DNA of 64,000 nucleotides from Azospirillum sp. 412522 (GTDB lineage Bacteria > Pseudomonadota > Alphaproteobacteria > Azospirillales > Azospirillaceae): positions 186,001 to 250,000 of the forward strand of contig NZ_RWIJ01000002.1 in assembly GCF_019805165.1 (NCBI RefSeq), given 5' to 3'. Shown here one piece after another: positions 33,496 to 45,626 of this stretch. The notes beneath the pieces were generated by a model. The model saw only the letters and a list, made by a program, of their open reading frames with translations. It had not been told where the DNA came from and ran no database searches. How positions within the stretch are numbered: position 1 is the stretch's first letter; every line of letters starts with the position of its first letter. A program made the translations under genes and the position numbers.

Positions 33496-33805
33496 TGCCC
33501 GGACCTCCCGTCGCCATCCCCGTTTAAGTTCGTATGCGAACGGTGTCAGAGCACGGAAGACATGTCCATTGAAAAGAACGGCATGTCCATTTGAGACGGC
33601 GGGATGGATATTTGTAAAAATTCGTGTATCTGCAGGGATATTTGTCTTCTCCCAACTTGTGGTGCGTCATGGCAAAAGTTCCTGACCGCCCTTTTGCTTC
33701 CGCAACGATCAGGCGGCCCCTATCCCGGAACGAGCGCTGGCTTTGCGGGAACGGGACCGGGGGTTGCGGGGTTACCTCCGGACGACCTCAACCGACGGAC
33801 ACCCG
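33496..33805. other. Intergenic region upstream of the SLC13 transporter, with two pairs of direct repeats
   Basis: No supported gene. It holds two 10-bp direct-repeat pairs: CATGTCCATT at 33561-33570 and 33582-33591 (21 bases apart) and GGATATTTGT at 33606-33615 and 33636-33645 (30 bases apart). This AT-richer tract probably carries the promoter of the transporter gene and/or of the small membrane protein. Confidence 0.6.
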
Positions 33806-35572
33806 ATGACCCTTCAGCAGTTCATGGCCTTCGCGCTGGTGGGCATCGTGGTGGCGATGCTGGTCTGGAACAGGTGGCGGTTCGACGTGGTTGCGGTGCT
33901 GGCCCTGCTGGCCGGCGTGGCCCTGGGTCTGGTCCCGGCGAAGGAGGCGTTCTCCGGCTTCGCCGACGACATCGTCATCATCATCGCCTCCGCCCTGATC
34001 GTCAGCGCCGGGATCGCTCGGTCGGGGGTGATCGACGCGCTGGTGCGTCCGGTGGCGGCGAAGCTCAGCACCCCGACCCGGCAGATCGCCTTTCTCTGTG
34101 GGTCGGTGGCCTTCATGTCGGCGCTGATGAAGAACATCGGCGCGCTCGCCATCTTCCTGCCGATCACCATGCAGTTGGCGCGGCGGCACCGCACCGGCGC
34201 GCACCGGGTGCTGATGCCGATGGCCTTCGCCTCGCTGATGGGCGGGCTGATGACGCTGGTCGGCACCTCGCCCAACATCATCGTGTCGCGCGTGCGGACG
34301 GAGATCGTCGGCCAGCCCTTCTCCATGTTCGACTATCTGCCGGTCGGGCTGGGGATCACCATCGCCGGGCTGCTGTTCCTGACGGTCGGCTGGCGCCTGC
34401 TGCCCCAGGACCGCAGCGGCGCCCGGTCGGCGGAGGAGACCTTCGCGGTCGAGAATTACGCCAGCGAGATGAGGCTGCCGGCCGGCTCCTCCTTCGTCGG
34501 GCGCACCGTCCGCGACGTCGAGGCGCTGGCGGAGGGCGAGGCGCAGGTGATCGGCCTGATCCGCGAGCGGTTCCGCCGCTATGTGCCCGACAGGCACTGG
34601 ACCCTGATGGCCGACGACGTGCTGGTGCTGGAGGGCGACGCGCCGGCTCTGCAACGCCTCGTCCAGGGGGCGTCGCTGGAGCCGCTGGGCGTCCTTGAGG
34701 GGGCGGAGGGCGAACTGCTGGCGGTCGAGGCGGTGGTGACGGCGGACTCGCCGCTGGCTGGCCAATCCGACCGGAAGCTGGATCTGCGGCGGCGCTTCGG
34801 CGTCAGCCTGCTGGCGGTCAGCCGCACCGGCGAGCGGATCGCCCGCCGCCTGCACCATGTGATGTTCAAGGAAGGCGACCTGCTGCTGCTCCAGGTGTCG
34901 GCCGAGCGCTATCCCGATGCGCTGGCCGATGCCGGCCTGATCCCGCTGGCGGAGCGCCGCCTCCAGATCGGCCGGCGCCGGCCGGTCTGGGTGCCGGTCG
35001 GGATCCTGGTCGTCACGATGCTGGTGCTGGCTTTCCATCTGGCGCCGCTGGCGGTCACCTTCCTGGCGGCGGCGACGGCGATGGTCGTCACCGGGGTGCT
35101 GAGCGTCGAGGATGCCTATCATGCGGTCGAATGGCCGATCATCATCCTGCTCGCCGCCCTGATCCCGGTCAGCGGCACGCTGGAGAGCACGGGGGCGACG
35201 CAGGTGATCTCCACCCTGCTGGCCGATGCCGCGCGCGGCCTGCCGGCGGTGGCCTGCGTGGCGCTGATCATGGCGGCGGCGATGGCGGTGACGCCCTTCC
35301 TGAACAATGCGGCGACGGTCCTGGTGATGGCGCCGATCGGGGCGGGGGTGGCGCAGCAGCTCGGACTAAGCCCCGATCCGTTCCTGATGGCGGTGGCGGT
35401 CGGCGCGGGAAGCGATTTCCTGACTCCCATCGGCCACCAGTGCAACACGCTGGTCATGGGGCCGGGCGGCTACCGGTTCGCCGATTATCCCCGGCTGGGC
35501 GTGCCGCTGTCGCTGATCATCCTGGCGTTGGGCACCTGGCTGATCGTGATGGTCTGGCCGCTGGGCGGGTGA
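33806..35572 (+). CDS. SLC13/DASS-type anion symporter with two TrkA-C domains
   Basis: 588 aa membrane protein of the CitT/ArsB-NhaD superfamily. The N-terminal helices (about residues 5-190) include the pore loop GTSPNIIVS; two cytoplasmic RCK/TrkA-C domains lie in the middle (about 210-390; SSFVGRTVRDVEALAEGEAQV and SPLAGQSDRKLDLRRRFGVSL). The C-terminal helices (about 395-585) include TPFLNNAATVLVM and the second pore motif TPIGHQCNTLVMGPGGY. Such proteins carry sulfate, carboxylates or other anions with Na+ or H+. A CBS-domain protein follows 68 bases downstream and may sense an adenylyl ligand for it. Confidence 0.9.
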   Translation: MTLQQFMAFALVGIVVAMLVWNRWRFDVVAVLALLAGVALGLVPAKEAFSGFADDIVIIIASALIVSAGIARSGVIDALVRPVAAKLSTPTRQIAFLCGSVAFMSALMKNIGALAIFLPITMQLARRHRTGAHRVLMPMAFASLMGGLMTLVGTSPNIIVSRVRTEIVGQPFSMFDYLPVGLGITIAGLLFLTVGWRLLPQDRSGARSAEETFAVENYASEMRLPAGSSFVGRTVRDVEALAEGEAQVIGLIRERFRRYVPDRHWTLMADDVLVLEGDAPALQRLVQGASLEPLGVLEGAEGELLAVEAVVTADSPLAGQSDRKLDLRRRFGVSLLAVSRTGERIARRLHHVMFKEGDLLLLQVSAERYPDALADAGLIPLAERRLQIGRRRPVWVPVGILVVTMLVLAFHLAPLAVTFLAAATAMVVTGVLSVEDAYHAVEWPIIILLAALIPVSGTLESTGATQVISTLLADAARGLPAVACVALIMAAAMAVTPFLNNAATVLVMAPIGAGVAQQLGLSPDPFLMAVAVGAGSDFLTPIGHQCNTLVMGPGGYRFADYPRLGVPLSLIILALGTWLIVMVWPLGG

Positions 35573-35640
35573 GGGGAAGCGAGGGGGAACAACGGCGAAG
35601 GGGGTCCGTTCCCAGATTCCAATCGACGAGGAGCACCATC

Positions 35641-36072
35641 GTGCTGGTTTCCGAGATCATGGCGAAAGCGCTGGAGTTCATCCTGCCCGAAGCCACCGTA
35701 CAGGAGGCCGCGACGCTGATGGGCGAGCTGGATGTCGGCGCCCTGCCGGTCGGGTCGCCGGACGATCTCGTGGGCATCGTGACCGACCGCGACATCCTGT
35801 TCCGCGTGGTGGCGGAAGGCGGCGACAACACGCGGGTGCGGGTGCGCGACGTCATGTCCAGTTCGTTGTTCAGCTGCCGCGACACCGACACGCTGGCCAC
35901 CGCCATGGACATTATGGGCGCCTATCATGTGCGGCGCCTGCCGGTGCTGGACGAGGATGGAAAAGTGGTCGGCTGGGTGACTTTGAGCGACATTTCCCGA
36001 CGCCTGCTGCTGGATACCGACACCATCCGCGAGGCGCTGAGCGAACTCAGCGCCAGCGGGCAGGATGTCTGA
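35641..36072 (+). CDS. CBS-domain pair protein
   Basis: 143 aa from a GTG start (GAGGAG 8 bases upstream). Two CBS domains fill the protein (about residues 8-60 and 72-125; LPVGSPDDLVGIVTDRDILFRVVAEG, RRLPVLDEDGKVVGWVTLSDISRRLL). CBS pairs bind AMP, ATP or similar nucleotides and gate partner proteins. The nearest partner is the anion transporter upstream, likely on the same mRNA. No other domain is present. Confidence 0.88.
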   Translation: MLVSEIMAKALEFILPEATVQEAATLMGELDVGALPVGSPDDLVGIVTDRDILFRVVAEGGDNTRVRVRDVMSSSLFSCRDTDTLATAMDIMGAYHVRRLPVLDEDGKVVGWVTLSDISRRLLLDTDTIREALSELSASGQDV

Positions 36073-36141
36073 AGGGCTGTCGCGACGGGTCGGACGGGGG
36101 CGATGGTCGCATCGGGGACTGATCGACGGGAAGTGCCGGAA

Positions 36142-36819
36142 TCAGAAATTTTCGGCGGGAGCCTTGCTGTCAGGCTGACATTGGCCGCCCGTCCGGACCA
36201 CCGCGTCGAGGTAGGAGCGGCATAGCAGAATCAGTTGCCGATAAAGTCCGTCGGCTTCCTTTTGGCCGAGGTTCCGTTCGAAGGCATTGCGGACCGTTCC
36301 GAAGATGACCGTGACGAGGGTGAGGTTGACGGTCTCCAGATCGGTGAAGGTCGCATCGCAGGCGCTGCGGAGCATGCCCGTCGTCGCCGCGTCCACCCGG
36401 GCGCAGAAAGCGGCGATCATGGCTTCATTGTCGATTTCGGCAACCGAGCGGTAGAGCGCCCTGGTAATTTCCGGGCGCTCCGTCTTCGCGCGCCAATAGG
36501 TGTCGATCAGCGCTTCGACCATCCGGTCGAGGGGCGCGCCTTGCTGGGAACGGCATGTCGCTTCGATCCTTGCCGCCAGCACATCGAGATAGCGTTCGTT
36601 GAGCGCATAGATCAGCGCCTGCTTGTGCGGAAAATACTGGTACATCGTGCCGACCGACACGCCGGCCCGGTGCGCCACGCGGGTCGTGGTCAGGCGCTGC
36701 ATCCCCTCGGCCACCAAAACCTGAATGGTCGCCTCGAAAATCGCATCCAGCGTCACGACCGCGCGTGCCTGACGCGGCATTTTCCGCGGGGTCAGATGGT
36801 CCGGCCTGCCGGTTCCCAT
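36142..36819 (-). CDS. TetR family transcriptional regulator
   Basis: 225 aa. The N-terminal helix-turn-helix (about residues 14-62; RAVVTLDAIFEATIQVLVAEG, LTTTRVAHRAGVSVGTMYQYFPHK) is followed by a helical ligand domain. The ATG at 36819 fits GAGG seven to eight bases upstream better than the one eight codons earlier. It is divergent from an SDR gene over a 72-bp gap that contains a weak TGAA-N6-TTCA dyad (36836-36849), a possible operator. Confidence 0.9.
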   Translation of the reverse strand: MGTGRPDHLTPRKMPRQARAVVTLDAIFEATIQVLVAEGMQRLTTTRVAHRAGVSVGTMYQYFPHKQALIYALNERYLDVLAARIEATCRSQQGAPLDRMVEALIDTYWRAKTERPEITRALYRSVAEIDNEAMIAAFCARVDAATTGMLRSACDATFTDLETVNLTLVTVIFGTVRNAFERNLGQKEADGLYRQLILLCRSYLDAVVRTGGQCQPDSKAPAENF

Positions 36820-36891
36820 ATGCGAATCCTCAAACTGAAGCATCGTTCATATCTTAAGGCACCATAAACCCACAAGATCGAAGGTTCACCC

Positions 36892-37623
36892 ATGGCTGAC
36901 GCCAACCGCATTGCACTGGTCACCGGCGCGAACAAGGGCATCGGGCTGGAGATTGCCCGCCAGCTCGGGCAGGCCGGGATCTTCGTCATCATCGGCGCCC
37001 GCGATCCCGCGAGGGCGCGGTCGGCGGTCGAGGACCTGTCGTCACAAGGATTGGCGGCGCAATCCGTCCGCCTAGACCTCAACGATCACGCGAGCCTCTC
37101 GGCGGCCGCCGAGACGATCCGGGCGGAACACGGCAAGCTCGACATTCTCGTCAACAACGCAGGCATCGTCGATGCCGAGGACGGACCGCCGACCCGGTCG
37201 TCGCCCGAGGCCGCCCGCCGGATCCTGGACACGAACTTCGTCGGCACCCTGGCGGTGACGCAGGCGATGCTGCCGCTGCTTCGCCAGGCGCCGGCGGCGC
37301 GGATCGTCAATCTGTCCAGTTCCCTGGGGTCGCTGACCCTCAACGGCGATCCGGCGTCTCCCTACTATTCCGCGCGGCTGATCGGTTACAACGCGTCGAA
37401 GGCGGCGCTCAACATGCTGACCGTGCAACTCGCCGAAGAACTGCGGGAAACGCCGATCGTGGTGAATTCGGTGAGCCCGGGTTACGTGAAGACGGATCTG
37501 ACCGGGCATCACGGGTTCCTGACCGCCGAGGAAGGGGCGAGACTGCCGGTCAAGTACGCGCTGCTGGGCGAGGATGCCGTTACCGGCCGCTTCGTCGAGG
37601 CGAGCGGCGAGACCCCCTGGTAA
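36892..37623 (+). CDS. Short-chain dehydrogenase/reductase (carbonyl-reductase-like)
   Basis: 243 aa classical SDR: TGANKGIG (cofactor loop), NNAG, catalytic Ser in VNLSSSLG and YNASK. The Asn-Lys in the glycine motif and the extended segment before the catalytic Tyr (SPYYSARLIGYNASK) resemble carbonyl-reductase-type SDRs. It is divergent from the TetR gene and probably derepressed when that regulator binds its ligand. Substrate unknown. Confidence 0.9.
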   Translation: MADANRIALVTGANKGIGLEIARQLGQAGIFVIIGARDPARARSAVEDLSSQGLAAQSVRLDLNDHASLSAAAETIRAEHGKLDILVNNAGIVDAEDGPPTRSSPEAARRILDTNFVGTLAVTQAMLPLLRQAPAARIVNLSSSLGSLTLNGDPASPYYSARLIGYNASKAALNMLTVQLAEELRETPIVVNSVSPGYVKTDLTGHHGFLTAEEGARLPVKYALLGEDAVTGRFVEASGETPW

Positions 37624-37635
37624 GGGACGGTCCCG

Positions 37636-38223
37636 CTACAGCCGCAAACCCATCTGACGGTTCAGCCGGACCACCAGATCGGCCGGGAGGCCCAGGCGCT
37701 GGGCGAGATAGCGCAGGTAGGAACGGTTGATCGGTGCGTTCTTGTCCACCGTCGCCAGCGAGACGGCGTAGAAGCGCGCGGCCATCCGTGGGCTGTCGAT
37801 CCGGCGGACCAGTTCCTCCAGGCCTTGGGGCGCCTCGATCCTCTCCTCCAGCCGGCTCCGGTCCTCCTCGTCCAGGCTGCTGGTGTGGAGCTTGGCGCGG
37901 ATCCGGCCGCGCTCGGCCGCGTCCATCTCGCCGTCGGCGTGGGCGGCGGCGGCCATGGCGAGGACCAGCAGACGGGTCTCCTCCGCGCTGGCGGTCCGGA
38001 AGTCCGCGGGCGCCCGGTCCAGCAACTGGTGGCGGTTGCGCAGATGGGCGTCGAGGATCTGCCGGGCCAGCATCCCGTGCAACACCGGCTCATGGCCCGG
38101 GCGGGGTTTCGGCGGGGTGTGACCGTCGGCAGCAGCGGCAGAGGGGCCGGCAATCTCGGGCGCTCCGCCGAACAGCCGTTTCAGCAGGGCGGCTGGAGGC
38201 GTCGGCCAAGTGTCGTGAGGCAT
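37636..38223 (-). CDS. TerB-like DUF533 family protein
   Basis: 195 aa. After a Pro/Ala-rich N-terminus (to about residue 45), the rest is a helical DUF533/YebE-type TerB-like domain: ETRLLVLAMAAAAHADGEMDAAERGRI, with the acidic HADGxMDxxE signature, then ARFYAVSLATVDKNAPINRSYLRYLAQRLGLP. Family function is unknown; the acidic motif resembles a metal-binding site. It lies 7 bases downstream of the receiver gene on the same strand and so may be cotranscribed with the kinase pair. Confidence 0.82.
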   Translation of the reverse strand: MPHDTWPTPPAALLKRLFGGAPEIAGPSAAAADGHTPPKPRPGHEPVLHGMLARQILDAHLRNRHQLLDRAPADFRTASAEETRLLVLAMAAAAHADGEMDAAERGRIRAKLHTSSLDEEDRSRLEERIEAPQGLEELVRRIDSPRMAARFYAVSLATVDKNAPINRSYLRYLAQRLGLPADLVVRLNRQMGLRL

Positions 38224-38230
38224 CCTGCGT

Positions 38231-38609
38231 CTACTCCCCGGCCGGTTGCGGCCGGCTCTGCATGGCGGTGTCGATCTGGGTCAGCAGGCGGGAGAAGTCG
38301 ACGGGCTTGGGGTGATAGTCGTCGCAGCCGGCCTGCAACGTCTTCTCGCGGTCGCCGGACATGGCGTGGGCGGTCAGCGCGATGATCGGGATGCCGGCGG
38401 TTTCGCCCGCTGCCTTCAGTTCGCGGGCGGCGGTCCAGCCGTCGATGACCGGCAGGTTCATGTCGAGCAGGATGACGTCGGGCCGCTCGCTGCGCGCCAT
38501 GTCCACCCCCTGCCGTCCGTCGAAGGCGAGGACGACTTCGAACCCCCGGCGCTTCAGCCGGCGCGAGAGGAAGTCCCAGATTTCCTCGTGATCCTCGACC
38601 AGCAGCAGC

Positions 38610-38617
<8 letters not shown>
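38231..38617 (-). CDS. Stand-alone response regulator receiver (CheY/DivK-like)
   Basis: 128 aa, receiver domain only. The acidic pocket (VEDHEE), the phospho-acceptor Asp52 (VILLDMNLPVIDG), the Thr/Ser switch (ALTAHAM) and Lys (YHPKPVD) are all present. With no output domain it must act by protein contact or as a phosphate relay. The start overlaps the end of the hybrid kinase gene by 8 bases, so it is its cognate partner. Confidence 0.93.
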
Positions 38618-42341
<3,724 letters not shown>

Positions 42342-42782
42342 GAACCGTGTGTGGACGGGGAGGGACAGGGATGGAAACAGCCGGCGGCGACAATCGTTCA
42401 CGATGGCGTGCTGGGTACTGCGCACGGCCCGGTTCATTGCGGGCCGATCATGTCCCGATGGGGCGGCCCCTCTTTTCCCCTTTGCGATAGGATCCGTCGG
42501 GACCGATGGCCGGCGCTCCTTCCTGCGCGCCCTTTCCATCGCGGTCGGGGTTTCGGTCACATCACGGATCATGCAACCTGCCGTTTGGTCGCGGATCGAG
42601 ATGCCCGCGTATAAAACGCTCCAAACGTCGCCCCCTGCCGGCAGCAGGGCAGGCTTGCCAAGTGGTCATACCATTTGACGATATGTCGCGCCCTGTTGTT
42701 GCGATGCAGCATGCTAAGGACATGGACGGGAGACGCGCCGGGATCGGCCCGTCCACGCCTCCCCCGAGGAGTGCTTTTTCCG
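42342..42782. other. Intergenic region between the hybrid kinase and the following gene
   Basis: About 440 bases with no supported gene. The right part (roughly 42590-42720) is AT-richer and probably holds divergent promoters. If the kinase starts at a more upstream codon, the left part is coding. Confidence 0.4.
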
Positions 42783-43217
42783 ATGCATCGCGATATCTCA
42801 TCCCATCGCTGGTCCGTTGTGCCGGCCCAGCGTGCCCTCGACCATGAACCACTCGATTCCGACATGCGCGCCGCCTTCGGCCGGCTGGTGGCCCGCCTGC
42901 GGGAGGAGGCGGGCGTGCTCGCAGGCCGAATGGCCGATGTCGGCAGCGTCGAGCTGGTGGAACGGGAGGGTGGTGCCCAGGTCCTGTACCGCGCCGATCA
43001 CGGCGAGGACTGCGGCGAAGGTGTGCACAGGCTGATCGGGGATTTCGACCTGCACCTGACGCATGACGGCAGGGCGGCGATCCACATGCGGATCCGCGGC
43101 GATGTGCCGCCGGCCGAGATTCTGGACTTCGACAGCGCGACGGCGGACCATTTCCGGACAAGGCTGCATGCGTTCGAGACCGGCTGCCGCCGCGTTCCCG
43201 CCGCACGCGCCGCCTGA
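42783..43217 (+). CDS. Hypothetical protein
   Basis: 144 aa from the ATG at 42783 (GAGGAG 11 bases upstream); a longer frame to 42675 lacks support. It has a soluble, charged composition with a helical N-terminal half (FGRLVARLREEAGVLAGRMADVG) and a C-terminal half predicted as beta strands (RLIGDFDLHLTHDGRAAIHMRIRGD). No signal peptide, membrane helix or known motif. It is followed by an HD-domain gene on the same strand. Confidence 0.55.
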   Translation: MHRDISSHRWSVVPAQRALDHEPLDSDMRAAFGRLVARLREEAGVLAGRMADVGSVELVEREGGAQVLYRADHGEDCGEGVHRLIGDFDLHLTHDGRAAIHMRIRGDVPPAEILDFDSATADHFRTRLHAFETGCRRVPAARAA

Positions 43218-43316
43218 ACGGATCCGGCCGAGGCCGGCCACCGGGTTTCCAGCGGACTGTCGCCGCCAGGGCGGGCGAAGGCTTTCGCCGCCCGCTCCCG
43301 GGGCGGAGGAGTGCAC

Positions 43317-43853
43317 ATGCCTATGGACAAGCAAATGGTCGTCGCGGCGCTGCGCTATGCGGCGGAACTGCACGATGGCACCTATCGGCCCGACCGGGCG
43401 CGTACCCCCTTCGTGACCCACCTGTCGGAAACGGCGGAACTGGTGGCACAGGCCGGCGGCACGCCGGCCGAGGTCGCCGCAGCCTGGCTGCACGACGCGG
43501 TCGAGGATGGCTTGACCACCGTCGCCGATCTGGCCGAGCGCTTCGGACAGGAGGTCGCCGACCTCGTGGCCGCGGTCAGCGATGCGCCGGAGGATGTCGG
43601 CAAGGCGATTGCCGAGCGCAAGGCGATCCAGGCTGCGCGCCTCGCCGCCGCGTCGGAAGGGGCCAAGCGCATCAAGCTGGCCGAGCAGATCTCGATCCTG
43701 CAGGCGCTGGCGGTGGAGCGACCGCTGTCCTGGAGCGTCGAGCGGGCCGAAGCCTATGTCGAGGGCTCCCGTCTGGTCGCGGCAGCCTGCGCCGCCGCCA
43801 GCCCGCTGCTGGCCGAACGCTACGCCGCCGCCCTGGCCGGAGCGACCCGCTGA
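43317..43853 (+). CDS. HD-domain phosphohydrolase (RelA/SpoT hydrolase-like, short)
   Basis: 178 aa. It carries the metal-binding HD signature: Arg and His in TPFVTHLSETAELVAQAG, the His-Asp doublet in AAAWLHDAVEDG, and a later Asp/Glu region (VADLVAAVSDAPED). The arrangement resembles the hydrolase domain of SpoT/Mesh1-type enzymes, which cleave (p)ppGpp, but the protein is too short for a synthetase domain. Substrate is inferred from similarity only. GGAGGAG precedes the ATG. Confidence 0.8.
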   Translation: MPMDKQMVVAALRYAAELHDGTYRPDRARTPFVTHLSETAELVAQAGGTPAEVAAAWLHDAVEDGLTTVADLAERFGQEVADLVAAVSDAPEDVGKAIAERKAIQAARLAAASEGAKRIKLAEQISILQALAVERPLSWSVERAEAYVEGSRLVAAACAAASPLLAERYAAALAGATR

Positions 43854-43885
43854 GTAAGCCGGGCTGATGCTCCTCTGGCCGCCCT

Positions 43886-44278
43886 TCAGACCATCGACGA
43901 GCGCCAGAGCCAGACCAGACCGGCGACCGCGCCGGCCGCCACGACGACCAGCGCCAGGATGATGGCGAGCGCGGCACGGCGGTCCTTCGCTGCGCGCTGT
44001 TCCGCCTCGCGCCGCTTCTTCAGCAGAAATTGCTGCTCCGGGCTGAGGAAGCGGCCGGCGGCGGCGTCCGGCGTGGCCGAGAAACGCACCAGGCGCCCCT
44101 TGGCCGCCGTGCTTGCCGCCGCCGTCCCCCTCACCGCCGCCGTCCCCCTCACCGCCGTCGTCAGGCCGCCCTGGGACGGCCGCCCCGTGCCGATCTGGTC
44201 CGCGGCACCCGCCCCGCGAGCCGCCGTCACCTGCCGGCCTTTGCGCTTGCGCGGCAGCTTCCGCCGTCTGGTCGCCAT
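43886..44278 (-). CDS. Small basic single-pass membrane protein of unknown function
   Basis: 130 aa. The N-terminus is strongly basic (RRRKLPRKRKGRQ), the middle has a six-residue GTAAVR duplication, a charged helix (LKKRREAEQRAAKDRR) follows, and one C-terminal membrane helix (ALAIILALVVVAAGAVAGLVWLW) ends the chain. This is a tail-anchored layout with a long cytosolic part that may contact nucleic acid or acidic partners. No family recognised. Confidence 0.6.
   Translation of the reverse strand: MATRRRKLPRKRKGRQVTAARGAGAADQIGTGRPSQGGLTTAVRGTAAVRGTAAASTAAKGRLVRFSATPDAAAGRFLSPEQQFLLKKRREAEQRAAKDRRAALAIILALVVVAAGAVAGLVWLWRSSMV
44118..44153. repeat. Perfect 18-bp tandem duplication inside the small membrane-protein gene
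   Basis: Two identical 18-bp units (44118-44135 and 44136-44153) encode the hexapeptide repeat Val-Arg-Gly-Thr-Ala-Ala in frame on the minus strand. Copy number could vary without a frameshift. Confidence 0.8.
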
Positions 44279-44473
44279 GCCTCTTCCCCCGTTCCCGATC
44301 CTTCACCGCGGCGGGGAGCATAGCCGCCCGGCCCGTCCAGCGCAGCCAATCACAAGATGATCTCCGGAAAGTCACATAAGCCCATGCGGATGGGTGCATG
44401 CCAACCGGAATCCGATCGGCCGCGCTCTGCGGCCAACTGGCGCACACCCCAATGGTTTGTGGCACTGACGTGG

Positions 44474-44483
44474 ATACTAGTAT
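44474..44483. promoter_or_regulatory. Perfect 10-bp palindrome upstream of the exported NTF2-like gene
   Basis: ATACTAGTAT, within an AT-rich patch 64 bases upstream of the ATG at 44547. It is a possible operator or part of the promoter; nothing in the sequence names the regulator. Confidence 0.35.
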
Positions 44484-44546
44484 ACTACTTTGCGAACCCA
44501 TCCTCTTTCCGGGTGGGCGTGACTGCAATCGATTGGGAGGGGCACC

Positions 44547-45044
44547 ATGCTTAAGAAAAGTGCTGTCAAATCCGGCCATATCCGCTCGCGGCGCGTTCTG
44601 CTCGCCACCGCTGCCGCCGGGCTGGCCATGTCCGCAGCCGCCGCTCCGTTGACCGGCGCGCTTGCCGCCGATGACGACCAGCAACTTGTCGCGAAGGCGG
44701 TGAACGCGCTTCGGGACGCCATGCTGGCGGGTGACGGCGCCACGCTGCGGGCGATTACGATGGAGCAACTCACCTACGGCCATTCCAACAGCCGGCTGGA
44801 GGACAAAGCCGCCTTCGTCGGCAGCCTGGACGGCAAGAACGCCTTCAAGGCGCTGGATCTCAGCGATCATGCGATCCAGGTGGTCGGCGATATCGCCGTC
44901 GCCCGCCACACCTTCGATTCGGTCAACAACCTGCCGGACGGCAAGACCAACACCGCCCACATCAAGGTTCTGCAGGTCTGGAAGAAGATCGACGGAACCT
45001 GGAAGCTGCTGGCCCGTCAGGCCTCGCCGCTCCCCGCCGCCTGA
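44547..45044 (+). CDS. Exported NTF2-like (SnoaL/DUF4440) protein
   Basis: 165 aa. The N-terminus has paired Arg before a hydrophobic stretch (SRRVLLATAAAGLAMSAAAAP), a probable Tat or Sec signal cleaved near LAAD (residue 41). The mature part is an NTF2-like cone: ALRDAMLAGDGATLRAITMEQLTYGHS, later VVGDIAVARHTFD and VLQVWKKIDGTWKLLARQ, the standard DUF4440 ending. Members bind or turn over small molecules; no catalytic claim can be made. A stem-loop follows its stop. Confidence 0.82.
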   Translation: MLKKSAVKSGHIRSRRVLLATAAAGLAMSAAAAPLTGALAADDDQQLVAKAVNALRDAMLAGDGATLRAITMEQLTYGHSNSRLEDKAAFVGSLDGKNAFKALDLSDHAIQVVGDIAVARHTFDSVNNLPDGKTNTAHIKVLQVWKKIDGTWKLLARQASPLPAA

Positions 45045-45053
45045 CCCTGCCTC

Positions 45054-45087
45054 CTGCCGCCTCCTTCCGTCTGGCGGGAGGCGGCAG
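45054..45087. terminator. Stem-loop between convergent genes
   Basis: A perfect 11-bp inverted repeat (45054-45064 CTGCCGCCTCC with 45077-45087) with a 12-base loop between the NTF2-like gene and the oppositely oriented lipoprotein gene. It is placed like a bidirectional terminator, but there is no T-run on either strand. Confidence 0.5.
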
Positions 45088-45110
45088 GGCGAGGTGAAAA
45101 AGGCCGGCAA

Positions 45111-45548
45111 TCAACGCATGCAGTTTCCGACGATCTGGTAGCAGAGCGTGGGGTCGCGCCTGTCGTTGTAGCGCACGGCGGTCACCTGTCCGCCATGCAG
45201 CTCGAAAGTGGCTTCGCAGCTGTAGGTCCGGGACCATGTGGTCACGTCGGGCTGCCACAACATGGGTCCCCGCGGACCCAGCCATGGGCTGGGCTCCCAA
45301 TCGACGTCGCGGTCGACCAGCGTCTGCCGGCGCGTATAGACCAGATACTCCGCGTCGCCGGAGACGGCGGAGCGTTCCGGCACGCCGGCACAGGACAGCA
45401 GGTTGCTTTTGCTGATCCCGACCATCGCGGTGGGGGCGCGCAACGCCAGTTCGGCCTGCGGGTTGGCGCAGGAAGAGGCCAGCAGGACAATGGCGGCGAG
45501 AAGCCCGCCGCGCCAAACCCAGTTCATCCGCTTACGGCCGACGGTCAT
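45111..45548 (-). CDS. Small lipoprotein of unknown function
   Basis: 145 aa. The lipobox LASSC near residue 27 after a hydrophobic segment (GGLLAAIVLLASSC) marks a lipoprotein. The mature part resembles SmpA/OmlA-like or DUF-type small lipoproteins: MVGISKSNLLSCAGVPERSAVSGDAEYLVYT, then beta strands ending RRDPTLCYQIVGNCM. Four Cys besides the lipid Cys could form disulfides. The ATG at 45548 follows GGAGGA. The position suggests its own promoter facing mntH. Confidence 0.72.
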   Translation of the reverse strand: MTVGRKRMNWVWRGGLLAAIVLLASSCANPQAELALRAPTAMVGISKSNLLSCAGVPERSAVSGDAEYLVYTRRQTLVDRDVDWEPSPWLGPRGPMLWQPDVTTWSRTYSCEATFELHGGQVTAVRYNDRRDPTLCYQIVGNCMR

Positions 45549-45626
45549 GTCTGGTCCTCCGGAACGACGCACAGACGAACGGGACGTCACTTCAGATAAA
45601 GCGTCCCTCCGGAAGCACAACAGCGC

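Noticed and set aside
36836..36849. TetR operator TGAA-N6-TTCA
   Set aside because: Only four paired bases per arm; mentioned with the TetR gene but too weak to list as a site.
42342..42572. Longer N-terminus for the hybrid kinase
   Set aside because: The extra 77 residues are basic and unconserved and have no convincing ribosome-binding site. Not excluded, but not preferred.
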